In this document: one piece after another, positions 1 through 18,131 of the stretch
Layout: every line of letters starts with the position of its first letter
How positions within the stretch are numbered: the stretch's first letter is position 1
NCBI GenBank assembly: GCA_024036415.1
Contig: JAMWET010002916.1
Span: forward strand, 1-64,000
Origin: Prochilodus magdalenae
Taxonomy: Eukaryota > Chordata > Actinopteri > Characiformes > Prochilodontidae
Length of the DNA stretch: 64,000 nucleotides
Direction of reading: 5' to 3'
The notes under the pieces: generated by a model
Seen by the model: only the letters and a program-made list of their open reading frames with translations
What the model was told of the DNA's origin: nothing
Databases searched by the model: none
Made by a program: the position numbers and the translations under genes

Positions 1-838
1 GTTGTCAGATAATTTCTGTCAGAAACTGCAATATGACATGACCCTTTTCCAAATAATATAGGTTCCTATTTTGAGTTTGATACCAGCATTGCATTTTTAA
101 AAGTTGGCAACAAAAGACTGCTAAAGTTGTGTGAGCGAGTGAAATTGACTTGATAGACTGGACATCAAAAAACGGATGAAATTTCATGTCTTTCAGATCT
201 AAATCACATTTAAAGGTGGTTTAAAATGCGTCTTCAATCAGATTTTTACAGATATGTGTTCTAGTCTGGATGCTCTGGCCATTAAAATCGGATTTTGGTG
301 TGTTTTTGCATCGCTCACATCGCAACAAACCACAACGATGTCAAATCAAGAGAAGGTCATAGAGGTCCTGGAATTTGCTCCGTAGTTACTGACACCTATT
401 CAATACCACAGCAACCCATGCAGTTAGGCTAGTGATGTTTGGATACACAAATGACTGATCACTTGCAAATAACAGTACAGACAGTCGTCTCCAAAGTCTG
501 ATCTGAGAAGCAAGTCTGATTTGTCTACAGTCTGAACCCAGCAGTCTGAAGGCTGTCCTCCTCTCCTACAATCCTGCAGCTTGTTTTATGGGCATTAAGA
601 CTCTCATATATAGCTCCCTTTTTGTTGGACCTGTTTGTTCCGAAGTCTCTTGTGTTTCTAAACTGAATTCTAGGTCATTTTCTCTAGTTTCGTCTTGTGT
701 TTTGACCCCTGCCTTGTCCTTCTGGTTTATTTATATGGTAGTCACTGTTTTCCGCCTGTTTTGATGATGCGAGTTACTCCTAATAATTGGATTGAGCTGC
801 AGGTGACATATGTAATGCTCGTGCAATAACAGCTCAGC
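1..838. other. No gene recognised
   Basis: I see no convincing coding exon or RNA gene here. The sequence is AT-rich with scattered short open frames that lack family resemblance or splice context. It ends where a SINE begins. Confidence 0.5.
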
Positions 839-1013
839 TGGTGTAGCTCAGCGGCTAACACCACTACTTGCCAAGTAGCCACCACCACACATGGGAGACA
901 CATGGGAGGCTGAGTACCAATAAGAGTCCTTGGGCAAGACTCCTAACACTACATTGGCCTACTTGTATGATTAACCTTGTAAGTCGCTCTGCATAAGAGC
1001 GTCAGCTAAATGT
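839..1013 (+). repeat. tRNA-derived SINE with L2-type tail
   Basis: The head reads like a tRNA A box (TAGCTCAGCGGCTAA, about 843-857). The tail carries the hairpin CGCTCTGCATAAGAGCG at 985-1001. A better preserved copy lies on the minus strand at 53551-53770, where the B box is also clear. In this copy the B box is lost, so it is an old insertion. The same tail ends the LINE relic at 42.7 kb. Confidence 0.75.
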
Positions 1014-3432
1014 ATTGCTGTGATGCTGCTCAGACCACTCTGGGCATACCACAGGCCCTGACTTAAAATGTTTATGTTAATACGCTGAAAAAAAGATGCA
1101 TTTAATTTACATTTATTCAGATTTATTTTTTGCCCTTTGCCAACTGAATACATTTACTAGGTCTAATCTGGCCACCAGTTTGGATAGGGTCAATTTAACT
1201 CCGCTATTATGATTGTCAACAGCAGCTTCAGTTGCTGAGAGTGCTATATCACATCCCAACTGGTTTGTATTTGAGAAATAAATTCCAGAGTGTTCCTGTC
1301 AGAGCTAGAGGTCTAGAAACAACATACAGCTTCAGAAAACTTGAAACTAAAAACAAAGAGAAGGACCACACCCATCAACAAACAATTAAAAGACACACAC
1401 ACACACACAGAGGAACGACAGTGCAGTAACTAGGATGACAAGTGGTGGTGTGAAAGGGGGGTGCCAGGGTGCCCAGTTCAAGTGATAAAGCGATATAGTA
1501 TTATGTACACAGAGAAACAGAAGCAAAGATCCAGCTGGCAGTGTTTGTAGTTTTCGCGTCGTACCAAGCCATACCATCACCCCTGGCTTGCTGGACAACT
1601 GATTACCGACCCAGAACCGCATAATGGTGATGTTGTCATGGGCAACAATAAGGCATTTACAAGTCCAGAACTCCAAGAGGGCACTCCTGCTGGTCATCAA
1701 TTCCCCGTCACTAGTCAGTGGGAGTTGGTGGCAATGGCGCTGTGCCCTCAACAACACCAGATGGTGCTCTGGAATCAAAAGTCAAGCAGACATGGCTGGT
1801 GGAAATCGAAAGGTCAGAACAATAAATGCTGCATTAATGATGCTATGTACTGTCTGTTATGAGAATATGGGCTTAGTAAAGAAAGTGGCTCATAAGCAGG
1901 CAAATATTATAAGAGCTGAATGTATAATATTAGTGTATTAGAGTATAAATTTTAGCAGGGAAATAAGAAGAAAACGCAGCTCCAAGTGATGTACAAATGG
2001 CAATATGCGGGGTCCAAGCACTTATTTCTTTTTGCAGACAGAACATGAATAATAGGAGGTCCATTTATACGTAAAGACTACTGAATCAAAACATGATTCA
2101 GTGTCATTTATCTAAAGAAAAGCTCGTTTTTAGGCTTACTGAATTGCATCACCTGAATTCAGTTTAATGTCCTGAAATTAAATCACATGTGAAATATGCT
2201 GGATTTTAATGTTGAATGTTCTACCTCCAAGTAGAGCTTACATCCAATAATGCCTCTACTGCATCAATACCATTTAAGGCCTTCATTACCTGGGTGTATT
2301 AGATTATCTTTAAAGGGTAGTAGGGTGCAGAGTAGTAGATCTCCAGGACCAGGATAGAGCAATTACATGTAACTACATAGACATAGTCTCTAAAATAAAA
2401 AAAAACTCAAAGCTTATGTATTATATATTCAAATTATTAAACATTTCTATGTTTAACACTTCAAACTCTAGATCTCAGGTGTCCAGTTTAAGGGTTTAAA
2501 TGGAAATGATCTCAGAGTGGAAGGATGGACAGAAACACCCTGATTTTCTCCTCCCTTTCAAAGATGTACAGGCTCTGAAGGGAACAGTTTTAGTTGTTAG
2601 GAATTCCTGCTGCTTTACTCTTTCTTTTTTCTGTTTTTCATGTCATTTCATTTCATTGTGTAGTTGCGCAGTCCTTGTGTGTGTTTATGTTATAATATAT
2701 TATTTTATCTTAATATAAAGTGGTATTTCTTCACTAATAATAAGCCTCCAGTCTTATGGGAAGGCTTTCCACAAGATTGTAGAGTGTATCTGTGGGGATT
2801 TGTGCCCATTCATATGAATTAAATCATTTATTATTACATCATATATGTATTTAACTATATGTTAAACTCAGTAACAGCACAGCTTTCCTAACGGCCTAAA
2901 CATAGACACATTACTCCATTTCATTTAGTAACTATGCATAGTTGGACTAAACTGAGGCTTCTTTGGGTTTCATTGTCAGTTTCTTATTGTCTTTCTGTAA
3001 TAAAAGGTTTGCATATGTGTTTAATATGAAATCAACCACAAGTGCAGATCTGTACAATCCACTGGGCATTTTTATTCAACCGTTGTACGCATAGTCATTA
3101 CTTTCATATTCATATTTAATTACCCAGCTCAGTAAAGAACCTGCTTTAAGGTACACACCCCATGAAAGGACAGGAAGACAATGTAGAGGCTTGTACACGG
3201 TTTGCATTCCAGTCACAGTAAATGAATAGCAGATACAAAGAACGAGTAAAAAGGAGGAATAACAAAGTACACAGAGAAGCAGACGGGCTACAGTCAGTAA
3301 ATGTAGAACCTCAAAGTGCTCCTACATAAGTGGTAAATGGAGCTGATAAAATGGAGGGTAGATACTACCAGGTGTTGTTAATGAAGTGGAAGGTCGGTGT
3401 CTAATCACACACAATCCTCTAATTTTATTACT

Positions 3433-3463
<31 letters not shown>

Positions 3464-3999
3464 GAACATTGGGAATCAAAGGCTTGATTATATATTTCTG
3501 GTTAGCTATCTGCTCATTCTGATTATAACTAAGAACAAAGCTGGCTATGATAATCAATAAAAAATAGTTCAAAGATCCAAGGAAAGTCAGGCTCCTGGGA
3601 TTTGGCATGGAATGACCCGCTATCCAGAATTATGTTTTGTAAAAATGAACGTTGTACCATCCTTACACGGTCTATTGGGTTTAATCATTAGCATGTAGTT
3701 AAGTGTCTTTCTCACACACACACACAGATACCATGTTTGGCCGTGATTTACAAAATGCTAATATTAAAAAAGAGGAAGAGTTGTCTGAAACAGATGCCAA
3801 CAGAGGTTATCTGGTTTTGTATGTAACCCAAGTATCAATTTTATTCAGTAGCATAGAAGTTGTGAAGTTCCTAATGCAATGTCTTCAACAATAATACAAT
3901 ATCTGTCAGGCACATACATGCTCTTATTAATAGAGCTGTTCACACCCAGCACACCCAAAGAACACAGCTGCAATGGAAGTAATAACTGGTTTGATGTTG
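1014..3999. other. No gene recognised; scattered repeat fragments
   Basis: No exon can be supported. A short CA repeat lies near 1393-1410. A stretch near 2750-2820 resembles the interior of a Tc1-like element (phrase around 'tgtggggatttgtgcccattca'), but it is too short to assign. A GATA microsatellite lies at 3433-3463. Confidence 0.5.
3433..3463. repeat. GATA tetranucleotide microsatellite
   Basis: About seven to eight uninterrupted GATA units are visible. It is a simple repeat with no gene context. Confidence 0.95.
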
Positions 4000-4360
4000 T
4001 CACCGTAGGGACAGGACAGGAAGGCAGGATGCAAGTGCAAGGTTTTTTATAAATGGAACAACTCAGGCTAAACAAAACCAGAAACACTGAGAAACACTGG
4101 TAACCAGGTAACAAAAACAGACCGCCATTAAGACACACACCTAGCAGGGAGACAAAAGACTGGTAGGAAGACAAGCAAGAACACAGGGGACTACAGGGAG
4201 TATAAGGGAACAAAGACTAACAAGGAACACCTAGGAAGGAGCGGAGCTACAAACCAAGGACAGGTGAGGGGATTGACAAGGGGACAGAGAAGGAGAAGCC
4301 AACAGAAACAGAAAGCCAGAGAAGACAGACAGACGTTAGCAGGACAGGGCAGGATGTGAC
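4000..4360 (-). repeat. Unclassified interspersed repeat
   Basis: The plus strand is purine-rich and starts near gtcaccgtagggacagg and ends near gcaggatgtgac. Read on the minus strand it is rich in C and T and resembles repeat consensus text rather than a gene. No transposase or reverse transcriptase frame is visible. The class cannot be settled by eye. Confidence 0.35.
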
Positions 4361-4984
4361 GGATGTTCCATCAGGCATCATCTGCCTTACTGGAAAAGCT
4401 TGCCTTAGGGTATTGCTGTGGAAGGAGGTTTAATCGGTTTTCAGGGTTCAATGACTTCTTTCGCCAGCGCTGTAAATGTTCAGTTAGTGTGCACAATAAA
4501 GGCATAAAGGGTTCAAATGGAGTGTGTGTTATTATCTTCAGCAGATTACGTTAGTCTAGACTTAAAGGCCAGGTTAAATATTACCATTAATCACAGAGCA
4601 CTAGGGAATCCCAGGATTCACCTATACTTTCTCCTGTCTATATGAAGCATTAGTACAGCGTAACTTCTATGTGGTCCAAAGAGTTTCTCACTATTTTGTT
4701 TCACTAACTATGGAATTCATAAATGTACAGATCACAAATAGCCAGCCAGATGTTGAAGTACAGCTTAAGTTTAAATATCTGCTTAGTTAAAAATAAAAAT
4801 AATCTAGATTTAGTCGGTGCCCTGGAAGTATCTTGAGTACTCCATGTAAAGCTGAACTTGCAATGAGGACATCACTGGTGGCTGTTATGTAGAAATTCAG
4901 TTATTACTGATAATGTAATGTTTCATTCTGTGCGTGTGCCTGCCAAAGAAACGGTCATATTCAGAAATGGCAGCCTTGTTACAT

Positions 4985-5050
4985 ATTTAATGACGTACAC
5001 TCTTCATCAAAGAAATAGTTGCACCCAGAAGGAAGTATGGGATTGCAATG
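4985..5050 (+). repeat. End fragment of a Tc1-like element
   Basis: The words cactcttcatcaaagaaat and ttgcacccagaaggaa match the terminal repeat of the palindromic element at 32588-33421. A further orphan end lies near 58795-58858. Only the end is present, so this is a fragment. Confidence 0.5.
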
Positions 5051-5199
5051 TTATTGGAAAGAAGATAAAGGTTACCAGGAACAAGGAATGAGGACAATGT
5101 TTATGGAGCTACACATATGGAACTAGTGTCTCTCAGTATGGCGTCAGCCCGCCATGTTACTCTGTAGTCAAACATCTTTTCTTTCATCTGAGTGTTCAC

Positions 5200-5304
5200 C
5201 TTTTAGAGTGATTAGTTTTGTCTGTAGCCGGACCACAGCGATCCCTCAGGTCAAGCCAATCAGAAGTGGTCAATTCTCGTTCATCTGGTACTCCAGAGGC
5301 AAAT
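5200..5304 (-). pseudogene. Caspase-6-like exon 2 relic
   Basis: Read on the minus strand, the exon keeps its acceptor AG, the opening LEYQMN-like words and the closing GPATDKT...KR words seen in exon 2 of copy B, followed by a GT donor. It is 105 nt against 136 nt in copies B and C. The missing 31 nt remove the conserved LALIFN core and break the frame, and two in-frame stops follow. It is most like copy B. No exon 1, 3, 4 or 5 could be found beside it, so it is a dead partial copy. Confidence 0.75.
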
Positions 5305-5309
5305 CTTTT

Positions 5310-6880
5310 AGTGACCGCACACATATATCAAGAACAAACAAGTTATCTGAGAATGCAGACACACTGTGCTTACTTTACAGCATTATTGTTCTAGATAAGA
5401 GTTATGTAAGCAGGATACGATAATAAAATAATTAGCGGTGGACAGTAACAAAGTAATTTTACTGAAGCATTTCCATTTTGGAGGACTTTTTTTTATTTTA
5501 ACTCCACCACATGTCAAACTCAAGTATCTTAGTTTTGACTCCACTAGGTTATGGGAAATAATTGTGTGCATGTAAAAACAACATGTCAAAATTAAAAGTT
5601 TGTTTATGGATTCTTGGTATCCATGGAAATGCCTATTGCAGGCCTGAACTTGACCAAGGGGCGCCTAGAAGAAGGCAGGTAAAGCAGGATGGGGTTAGTA
5701 AACAGATAAAACATATCGTTCCTGACTTTGTGGGTAAATAGACCACAATATAGAAACACGTACGTATGCACTCGTGACTGACGAGCGTCTTTTTCTGCAT
5801 TTATACAAACGCTATTACTTTTTTTTAGTAAGTCTGTTTTGGCTAGTTTATGTATAGGAATAGAGACCTACAGATGCAGTATGGTAAGGAAAACTCATTG
5901 ATGAACTTGTTTAACTTGCTTTAACTTGTAACTCGCTGCAAAAATCTTAAACCGAAACTTTGCTTGTTTGCAGGAAGTTTTTTTATAGCTCTAGCTAAAG
6001 GAACCTGTTCTCCTATAGTGTTTTATGCTCATGATCATTTGAATAACGTCAGTGTAAGACTAATTAATGACCTTCTATTAAAAGACTGGATCGAGAGTGA
6101 CACTAGAGTCTCCGCAATTACAGAGTTCATTAAAAATCTTGTTCCAGAAATGATAATGATATATTATTATAAAATGATCATAGAACATAATAAATCATGC
6201 ATTTGCTGATTGCTGCTTTGGTTTGTCTCTTTTGGTTTTCTGCTTTGGATTGTTCTTTTGGTTTTGGCTTTGTCTCTTCCCTGTTGGTAATGTTCACCCT
6301 TGCTCCTGGCTATCTCTTAACACTATTATGCTTCATTACATCACAGACTCTGCCCAATAAATCTGAGATAGCTTTGATCTGTGTGTGTCTGCTTAGTCAC
6401 AGAAGGTACATACTTTATTACTTTTACTAAAGTGGAGGTCTAAAGGCAGGACTTTGTACTTTTACTCGAGTGATATTTGAGTATCTCTACTTTAACTCAT
6501 GTACATGGTTAGAGTACTTCATCCACCATTGATAATAGTAACCCTACCTTCTGTTATTTGCTTTATGAAATGTATCTTCATATAATTACTTGGAAGCTGG
6601 AGGAGTAATGCAGTAGGCTCATATGGTTAACAGAGGTTAACACAGGTTAACACAGGTTAACACAGAAGCCCTTGGAGCAGGATTTGGAGCCCTCGAAGGA
6701 GCAGGAGCTAGAGTGACTAAGGGAGCAGGAACCTGAACCATCTGGAGCATAGGAACAAGGTCAGCTCTCCAAAAGAATGCTAGAGAAGCCCCAGCGGGAG
6801 AGTTGCCTTGGTGAGGCCAGTGCTCTCTGTAGTGCTCTCTAACAAAGCTGGAGTACGCACAGGCACTGACACATAACAGG
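5310..6880. other. No gene recognised
   Basis: No supportable exon is present, though by position this stretch should once have held the first exon of the relic caspase copy. Around 6490-6540 and 6640-6660 there are short local repeats (three tandem 'ggttaacaca' words). Some T-rich text near 6190-6400 resembles retroelement consensus, but nothing could be classified. Confidence 0.45.
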
Positions 6881-7075
6881 ACTAGATGGAAACATTTATT
6901 AATCAAAGGCTACACGGGCAATACATGTAGCCCTGTGCACTAGCAGCACAGCGTCATGTATGCAGTGCATAGTTTATTGTTTGTATGGGAGGGACACCTT
7001 TTGGACACCTTAAAAGTTCACAAGAGTCAGGAGCTCTAGAGCGGAGCCTTGCTCTGACAGAAAGCTAGTACTATA
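6830..7075 (-). pseudogene. Caspase-6-like last-exon relic and 3' end
   Basis: On the minus strand, 7075 down to about 6985 reads SEQGSALELLTLVNF, matching the last exon of copies A-C ([17 protein letters not shown]), and is then interrupted by a stop. Further downstream the text around 6845-6900 matches the 3' untranslated region of copy A (10.10-10.17 kb), including the region of its AATAAA signal. The upstream part of the exon with the FYIQDLC motif is gone. It is the 3' remnant of a lost array member. Confidence 0.75.
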
Positions 7076-7149
7076 ATAATCTATACACTGTATAATATAA
7101 TAAACACACTGGGTGACATCCAATGGGTAATGTAAAAATGATGGCAGGT

Positions 7150-7443
7150 ACCTGTATAGATTTAATCCCTTGTTGATCCCACAGTGGGGAAATTTATTCT
7201 CCACATTTTACCCATCCGTGAAGTGAAACACCACAAACACACTCACTAGTGAACACACACTAGGGGGCAGTGAGCACACGTACCCGGAGCTGTGGGCAGC
7301 CCTATCCATGGCGCCCGGGGAGCAGTTGCGGGTTAGGTGCCTTGCTTAAGGGCACCTCAGTCGTTACCGTCAGTTCAGGGAATCGAACCGGCTACCCTCC
7401 GGTCACAAGGCTGGTTCCCTAACCTCCAGCCCACGACTGCCCC
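7150..7443 (-). repeat. tRNA-derived SINE
   Basis: On the minus strand the head contains GGTTAGGGAACCAGCC and a B box GGTTCGATTCC within about 7370-7440, the layout of a tRNA promoter. It is followed by a body with the phrase CACTGCCCCCTAGTGTG and a tail that ends in a phrase like GTGGGATCAACAAGGGAT. A partial relative on the plus strand lies at 25055-25185. It interrupts the segmental duplication, so it is younger than that duplication. Confidence 0.75.
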
Positions 7444-7460
7444 CAAAAGAGCTCTGCGTT

Positions 7461-7532
7461 CTCCCCGTCGGGGAATCGAACCCCGGTCTTCGGCGTGACA
7501 GACAGAGATACTATCCACTATACTAACGAGGA
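7461..7532 (-). tRNA. tRNA-Asp (GTC)-like gene, possibly a pseudogene
   Basis: The minus strand folds as a 72-nt tRNA with acceptor TCCTCGT paired to ACGGGGA, an A box with GTATAGTGG, an anticodon loop CTGTCAC (GTC, aspartate), and a T arm GGGGTTCGATTCCCC. The anticodon stem (TCTGT against GCCGA) has one mismatch and one wobble, weaker than in a normal tRNA-Asp. It stands alone just upstream of a SINE on the same strand. It could be a functional variant, a tRNA pseudogene, or the head of another SINE. Confidence 0.6.
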
Positions 7533-7913
7533 CCAATATCTGTTATTAATTTGTTTGATGAGCTTCGTCTTCATTTTAAAAAAATGTAAATGTAAACATT
7601 TGCATTTGCCATTCCAGGAAATACCACTTTGTGTTCTAGTTTCACTGATGTGCGTGCACTACTGTGTTCAGTACACGACTACAAACCAGTTTCTGTTTGG
7701 CACATGAGTGAAAATGAAAGTAAACTCTGCGTAAGGCGGAACTGTATCACCTGTGTTTTTTTCTTACCCTGAGCTTATTAAGCAGTTCTTTATTAGACAG
7801 ACTGGCTGTACTGTAGACCAGAGTTTTATAATCTTGCTCTTACTGACCTACGCCCCTGCACAGTTTCAACTGAACTTTAGCCCTGCTCTAGTTTACGTAG
7901 GGCCTTTGATTTA

Positions 7914-9590
7914 CAATGCCTTTGGAAAATTTTCAGACCCTTACACTTCTTTCACTTTTTGTTATGTTGAGTCCATGTGCTAAAGAAAAAAGAAATCCAA
8001 GCTTTCCTATCAATCTTCTCTCACTACCCAATAATAAGAAACTGAAAACAGAATTTTAGACATTTATGCAAGTTTATTGGAAAAGGACCAACTAAAATAT
8101 TGCATTGACCGTCTTCTTGGCTTTGATACCACAGGGTTTGCACACCTGGATTTGGAGAATTTCAACCATTCTCCCCCATCCTCTGTCAGCTTGGATGGGG
8201 TCCAGCAGACATCCTAAGTCTCCTGGAAGTTCCAGGAGTCTCCCGCATGTGCATAGCGGCTCCCTGATGCCCGCAAGATAAAATGTGACGTAGACATTTT
8301 TCCTGATCGTGTGTGGGAAAGAGAGGGAGAAGAAAAGAGAGGCTGTACTTGCTGTGGTAGCCTACCTTGTGTTAACGCCCTCCCCTCGTGTGCATTATCA
8401 TGAAGCTCATGCAAAACAGGGAGGGATCTGTTTGGCCTGTTCTCTGCAAAGAGTTGTATAGATGGTCAAAGGATGTGTACTAGTTACTCCACAGAGAAAT
8501 AAAAGGCGGTACAGTATTATGGTTGATAAAAACAATGACATCATGTGTGAAAAGGAGTGTGTGATTATAGTCAGGTACTACAGTGAAACACAGGATAAGG
8601 GGACAGGTGGATTTGTAGACATGCCAGTGTGTAATGATGCCAAAACTGAGGACATCTTTAACTGCATCGAATCATCAGTGCATGATAAAGGCCTTGAATG
8701 GCCTGACTATGGTCCATGTTATAACTGGTTAGAACAAGAGTGAAGGCACAGGCCCTCACATATACTGTGTTGACTGTCCAAGTCACTTGGTAAACATATG
8801 TGCCAAAACTGCTGCTACGGAGCTCTCAATGTCCTTTGAAGGATTTTTAAATAAAACTACTAGAACTACTATGACTTCTGTAACATATCGCAATGTTGGC
8901 TCTTCTTGGGGAAATGTTTGGACCAGCTCCTGAACCAATGGCCAGCCTTTAGTTCTTATTTTGAGTCACAGTGGGAAAATCAGAAGTCTAAGGGCATTCG
9001 GAAGAGGCTGGCAGACCCCACAATGTCTTCACGACGTCACTCAGTGCTTTGACAAACTGATCTAATTTTTCAAAACAAGACACCTGTTTTTTACAAGCTA
9101 AATGACAGTGCTAAAGAACTCCTGCATGCAATACTGAGAGCGAATACATTGCAGGAATAAGACGCAGGCAACACAGAAATTCACTGTGTAGAGGAAGATC
9201 TTTTTGTTGGATTCTTGATAAGGAGGCATTGCAAAGTGAGGAAATACTTTCCTCCCACAAAACAAATTAAAACAGTTCTTCAAAGATGTGAAAGCATTTT
9301 ATGTAAGAAGCTATCAGAAAATACAGGAAAAGTTCCCAACGACAGACCAAATCCTGACTAATCTTTCAGTTGTCATTCCAGAAACCCAAGATGACATGGC
9401 ACCAAAGCAGACATGGCTTTTAATTATGTGATTAAGGCAGATGCCAGAGAAAAACTCCACTTGGAAGTCCTGGCTTGCGCCTTTAAGTGCAGATTAATGT
9501 GGGGAAAGCTTAAATTTCTTTTTACTTTATCACCTCAACATAACAAAATGAGAAAATGGTGAAAGGGTCTGAAGACTTTTGGAATAAAAT
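7914..9590 (-). mobile_element. Tc1-type element ends enclosing a hAT-like transposase ghost
   Basis: The left end (from 7914, after TA) and right end (about 9530-9590) are inverted versions of one another around the words cagaccctt and ttttgttatgttgag. Next to the left end, 8060-8215 resembles the 3' part of a Tc1 transposase read on the minus strand. The interior from about 8460 to 9480 instead carries plus-strand remains of an unrelated hAT-like protein. No intact frame survives and the right terminus is degraded. Confidence 0.55.
8462..9480 (+). pseudogene. hAT-superfamily transposase-like remnant
   Basis: The open frame at 8462-8743 contains VIIVRYYSETQDKGTGGF followed by VDMPVCNDAKTEDIFNCIE, which resembles the central region of transposase-derived proteins of the hAT/ZBED kind. 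After frameshifts, 9270-9400 encodes KDVKAFYVRSYQKIQEKFP, a phrase from the same kind of protein. Stops and shifts lie throughout. It has no start, no promoter and no hAT termini, so it is a ghost. The family assignment rests on remembered similarity, so it is moderate. Confidence 0.5.
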
Positions 9591-9599
9591 TAATTTAAA

Positions 9600-10160
9600 T
9601 ATTTGGCATTCATATTTAATTTGTATAAATATTTTATTTAATAATATTTAATGACACAAATTAAACTGCATTAGTTGCACTGAATGTAACATTCTAATGT
9701 TAATGTACATTTACCCTTACATACAAATGAACACACATTTAGTTACTGAACTTTCAGCTGACATAAAATAATAGTTTAATTAAACACATAATGTGAGCCT
9801 TAGTAAACACTAAATAAAATTTTGCTATGTTATGAAAAATAGTAGCAAATAGAGAATTCTGATTTGTAAATGTTTATTTATTAGCCACAATAATAGATAT
9901 AATAATTAGAAGTCTGACTTTCTGTTACAAAAAAAATGTATTATTTGTCATTGTTGAAAAGTACAAACTTTAAAGTATGGGTATTGGTATCGGAATATTA
10001 GCCTTGGTGTTACTTAAGAATCAGATCAAAAGAAAAATCTATTTTATCGCCCATCCTTACTAACAAGACTGTAGTGCTTACAGGCTAAGAACAGGATGGC
10101 GAGACACAACAAACACACACACATGCACAGGCACTGACACATGACAGTGTGAAGAGGTTA
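9600..10160. other. AT-rich intergenic stretch
   Basis: No gene or named repeat is seen. The stretch ends just 3' of caspase copy A, whose AATAAA signal falls at 10164-10169 on the minus strand. Confidence 0.6.
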
Positions 10161-10163
10161 ATG

Positions 10164-10169
10164 TTTATT
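10164..10169 (-). promoter_or_regulatory. Polyadenylation signal of caspase copy A
   Basis: The minus strand reads AATAAA about 140 bases after the copy A stop codon. The surrounding text is shared with copy C (signal at 41100-41105) and with the relic near 6.89 kb, which supports its being the common 3' end of this family. Confidence 0.7.
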
Positions 10170-10309
10170 GAATATGAAATGCCAAACAGGTAATGCAAGT
10201 TTTGTAGCATTGCATGCTCAGGTCATCTTTCAGAGAGTTGGACCTCTAATGCAGGAGTTGAGTAAAAGATGCTGAGACTTTCTCCAGCTGTGGGTTTCAG
10301 TGTGTCTGT

Positions 10310-17068
<6,759 letters not shown>

Positions 17069-17435
17069 TGTGGAGAAATGCACGTCTGAACTCCGGTGGC
17101 CAAGAATAAAGACTGAACCTACGAACTAGAGGGAGGAGTGTCCTTAAACAAAACTCACTCCTAACCCCACGCCATACCCAGTTACAGAGAAACCAGTGAG
17201 TCACCTACTCCAGGCATGTGGCACCACCTTCTGATCAAAACTGAACTGTCGTTAGACCTAGCTATAGATTGCTGGAGATAAGGTGGAAGATATCCCCACG
17301 GTAATAAACACACACTGAGGATTTTACATAATGGAAAGCACATTCGAATGGTTTATTAACAAATAGCTCTGTAGTAGATCAGACAGATCTGCTTTCTTAT
17401 GAAAACATGCAGCCACACCCTTTTCTGAACGGAGC
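17069..17435. other. Upstream region of caspase copy A
   Basis: This 367-base stretch separates the copy A start codon from the BEL LTR. It should hold the 5' untranslated region and promoter. No clear TATA box or named site is visible. The first 100 bases resemble the region upstream of copy C (50315-50470; both contain 'gagtcacctactccaggcatg'-like text), so promoter sequence is shared between paralogues. Confidence 0.5.
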
Positions 17436-18037
17436 TGTCATGGCCTCTGGATGCCAAGCTGTCTAGCGCTATACTGCTCCCCTGTACAAGAGTAGATTCA
17501 GTCTCAACTCCGATTTAGTTTCACTTCCTGTTTTGGGTTAGGAGAGCACATGGCTGGTGCTGGAGACCTTTCTCGTCATGTGTTGATCTGTAGAAACACT
17601 TTATTTTGGTAGTGAAGCCGCAGAAGACCATATCTGTAAGTTTTTATGTTTTATGAGGAGGATTGTGTGTTACAATCACTTTTACAAGAAAATAATTCAG
17701 CTATGTATGAGACATAATGCAGCCATGTAGCTCAGATGTTGTTTTGATATATTTGCAGTGTTTTCTCTTTTGTGTGTATCAACGTTTTCCATACGTACCT
17801 CATTCTCTGTGATGATTGTTCTGTTTGTGTAACTCCATCTAAAGAGTGTATTTGTGGAATCCTTTGTATTACTGTTTCACAGTCGTGATATCTTCAGTAA
17901 AGTTCAGTGACAACGCCACAGTCCGGTCTATGAGTGTTTTCTGGGGATTCTCGATTGTTTGGGCTAGCTGGATAACCACTTTGTCACAAGAGGGAGGCCA
18001 GCATAGTGAAAAGATATCTTCTCATCGCTTCTCCACA
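17436..18037 (+). repeat. 5' LTR of the BEL/Pao element
   Basis: Begins TGTCATGGCCTCTGGATGCC, identical to the start of the 3' LTR at 23564. Shared sequence runs to about 18006. The likely end at ACA, 18037, is inferred from the TGT...ACA rule because the 3' LTR is truncated before that point. Confidence 0.8.
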
Positions 18038-18131
18038 TAAGGTCAGCCTCAGTCGGCTAAAGCACACCGTCTCAGCCATCCTAACTTCTCACACACATCA
18101 TCATTAGGAGCTTCTCCAGCTGGCATTTAAC

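Larger units (their letters stand above)
4360..7990 (-). repeat. Segmental duplication copy 1 (caspase remnant block)
   Basis: Landmarks in this block recur in the same order at 37.7-39.85 kb. They are a 4.36-4.50 kb stretch like 37.74-37.88 kb, a caspase exon 2 relic at 5200-5304 like the copy B exon at 37997-38132, a caspase last-exon relic near 7.0 kb like 39.35 kb, and a 7.54-7.87 kb stretch like 39.53-39.83 kb. A SINE and a tRNA-like sequence interrupt this copy but not the other. Confidence 0.7.

Noticed and set aside
1386..1941. Overlapping open frames of 105-130 codons on both strands.
   Set aside because: No conserved motif or repeat match could be recognised, and both strands are open in the same stretch, which suggests chance.
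5964..6430. Two short plus-strand open frames with hydrophobic residues.
   Set aside because: No motif, no splice context and T-rich composition explain the hydrophobicity.
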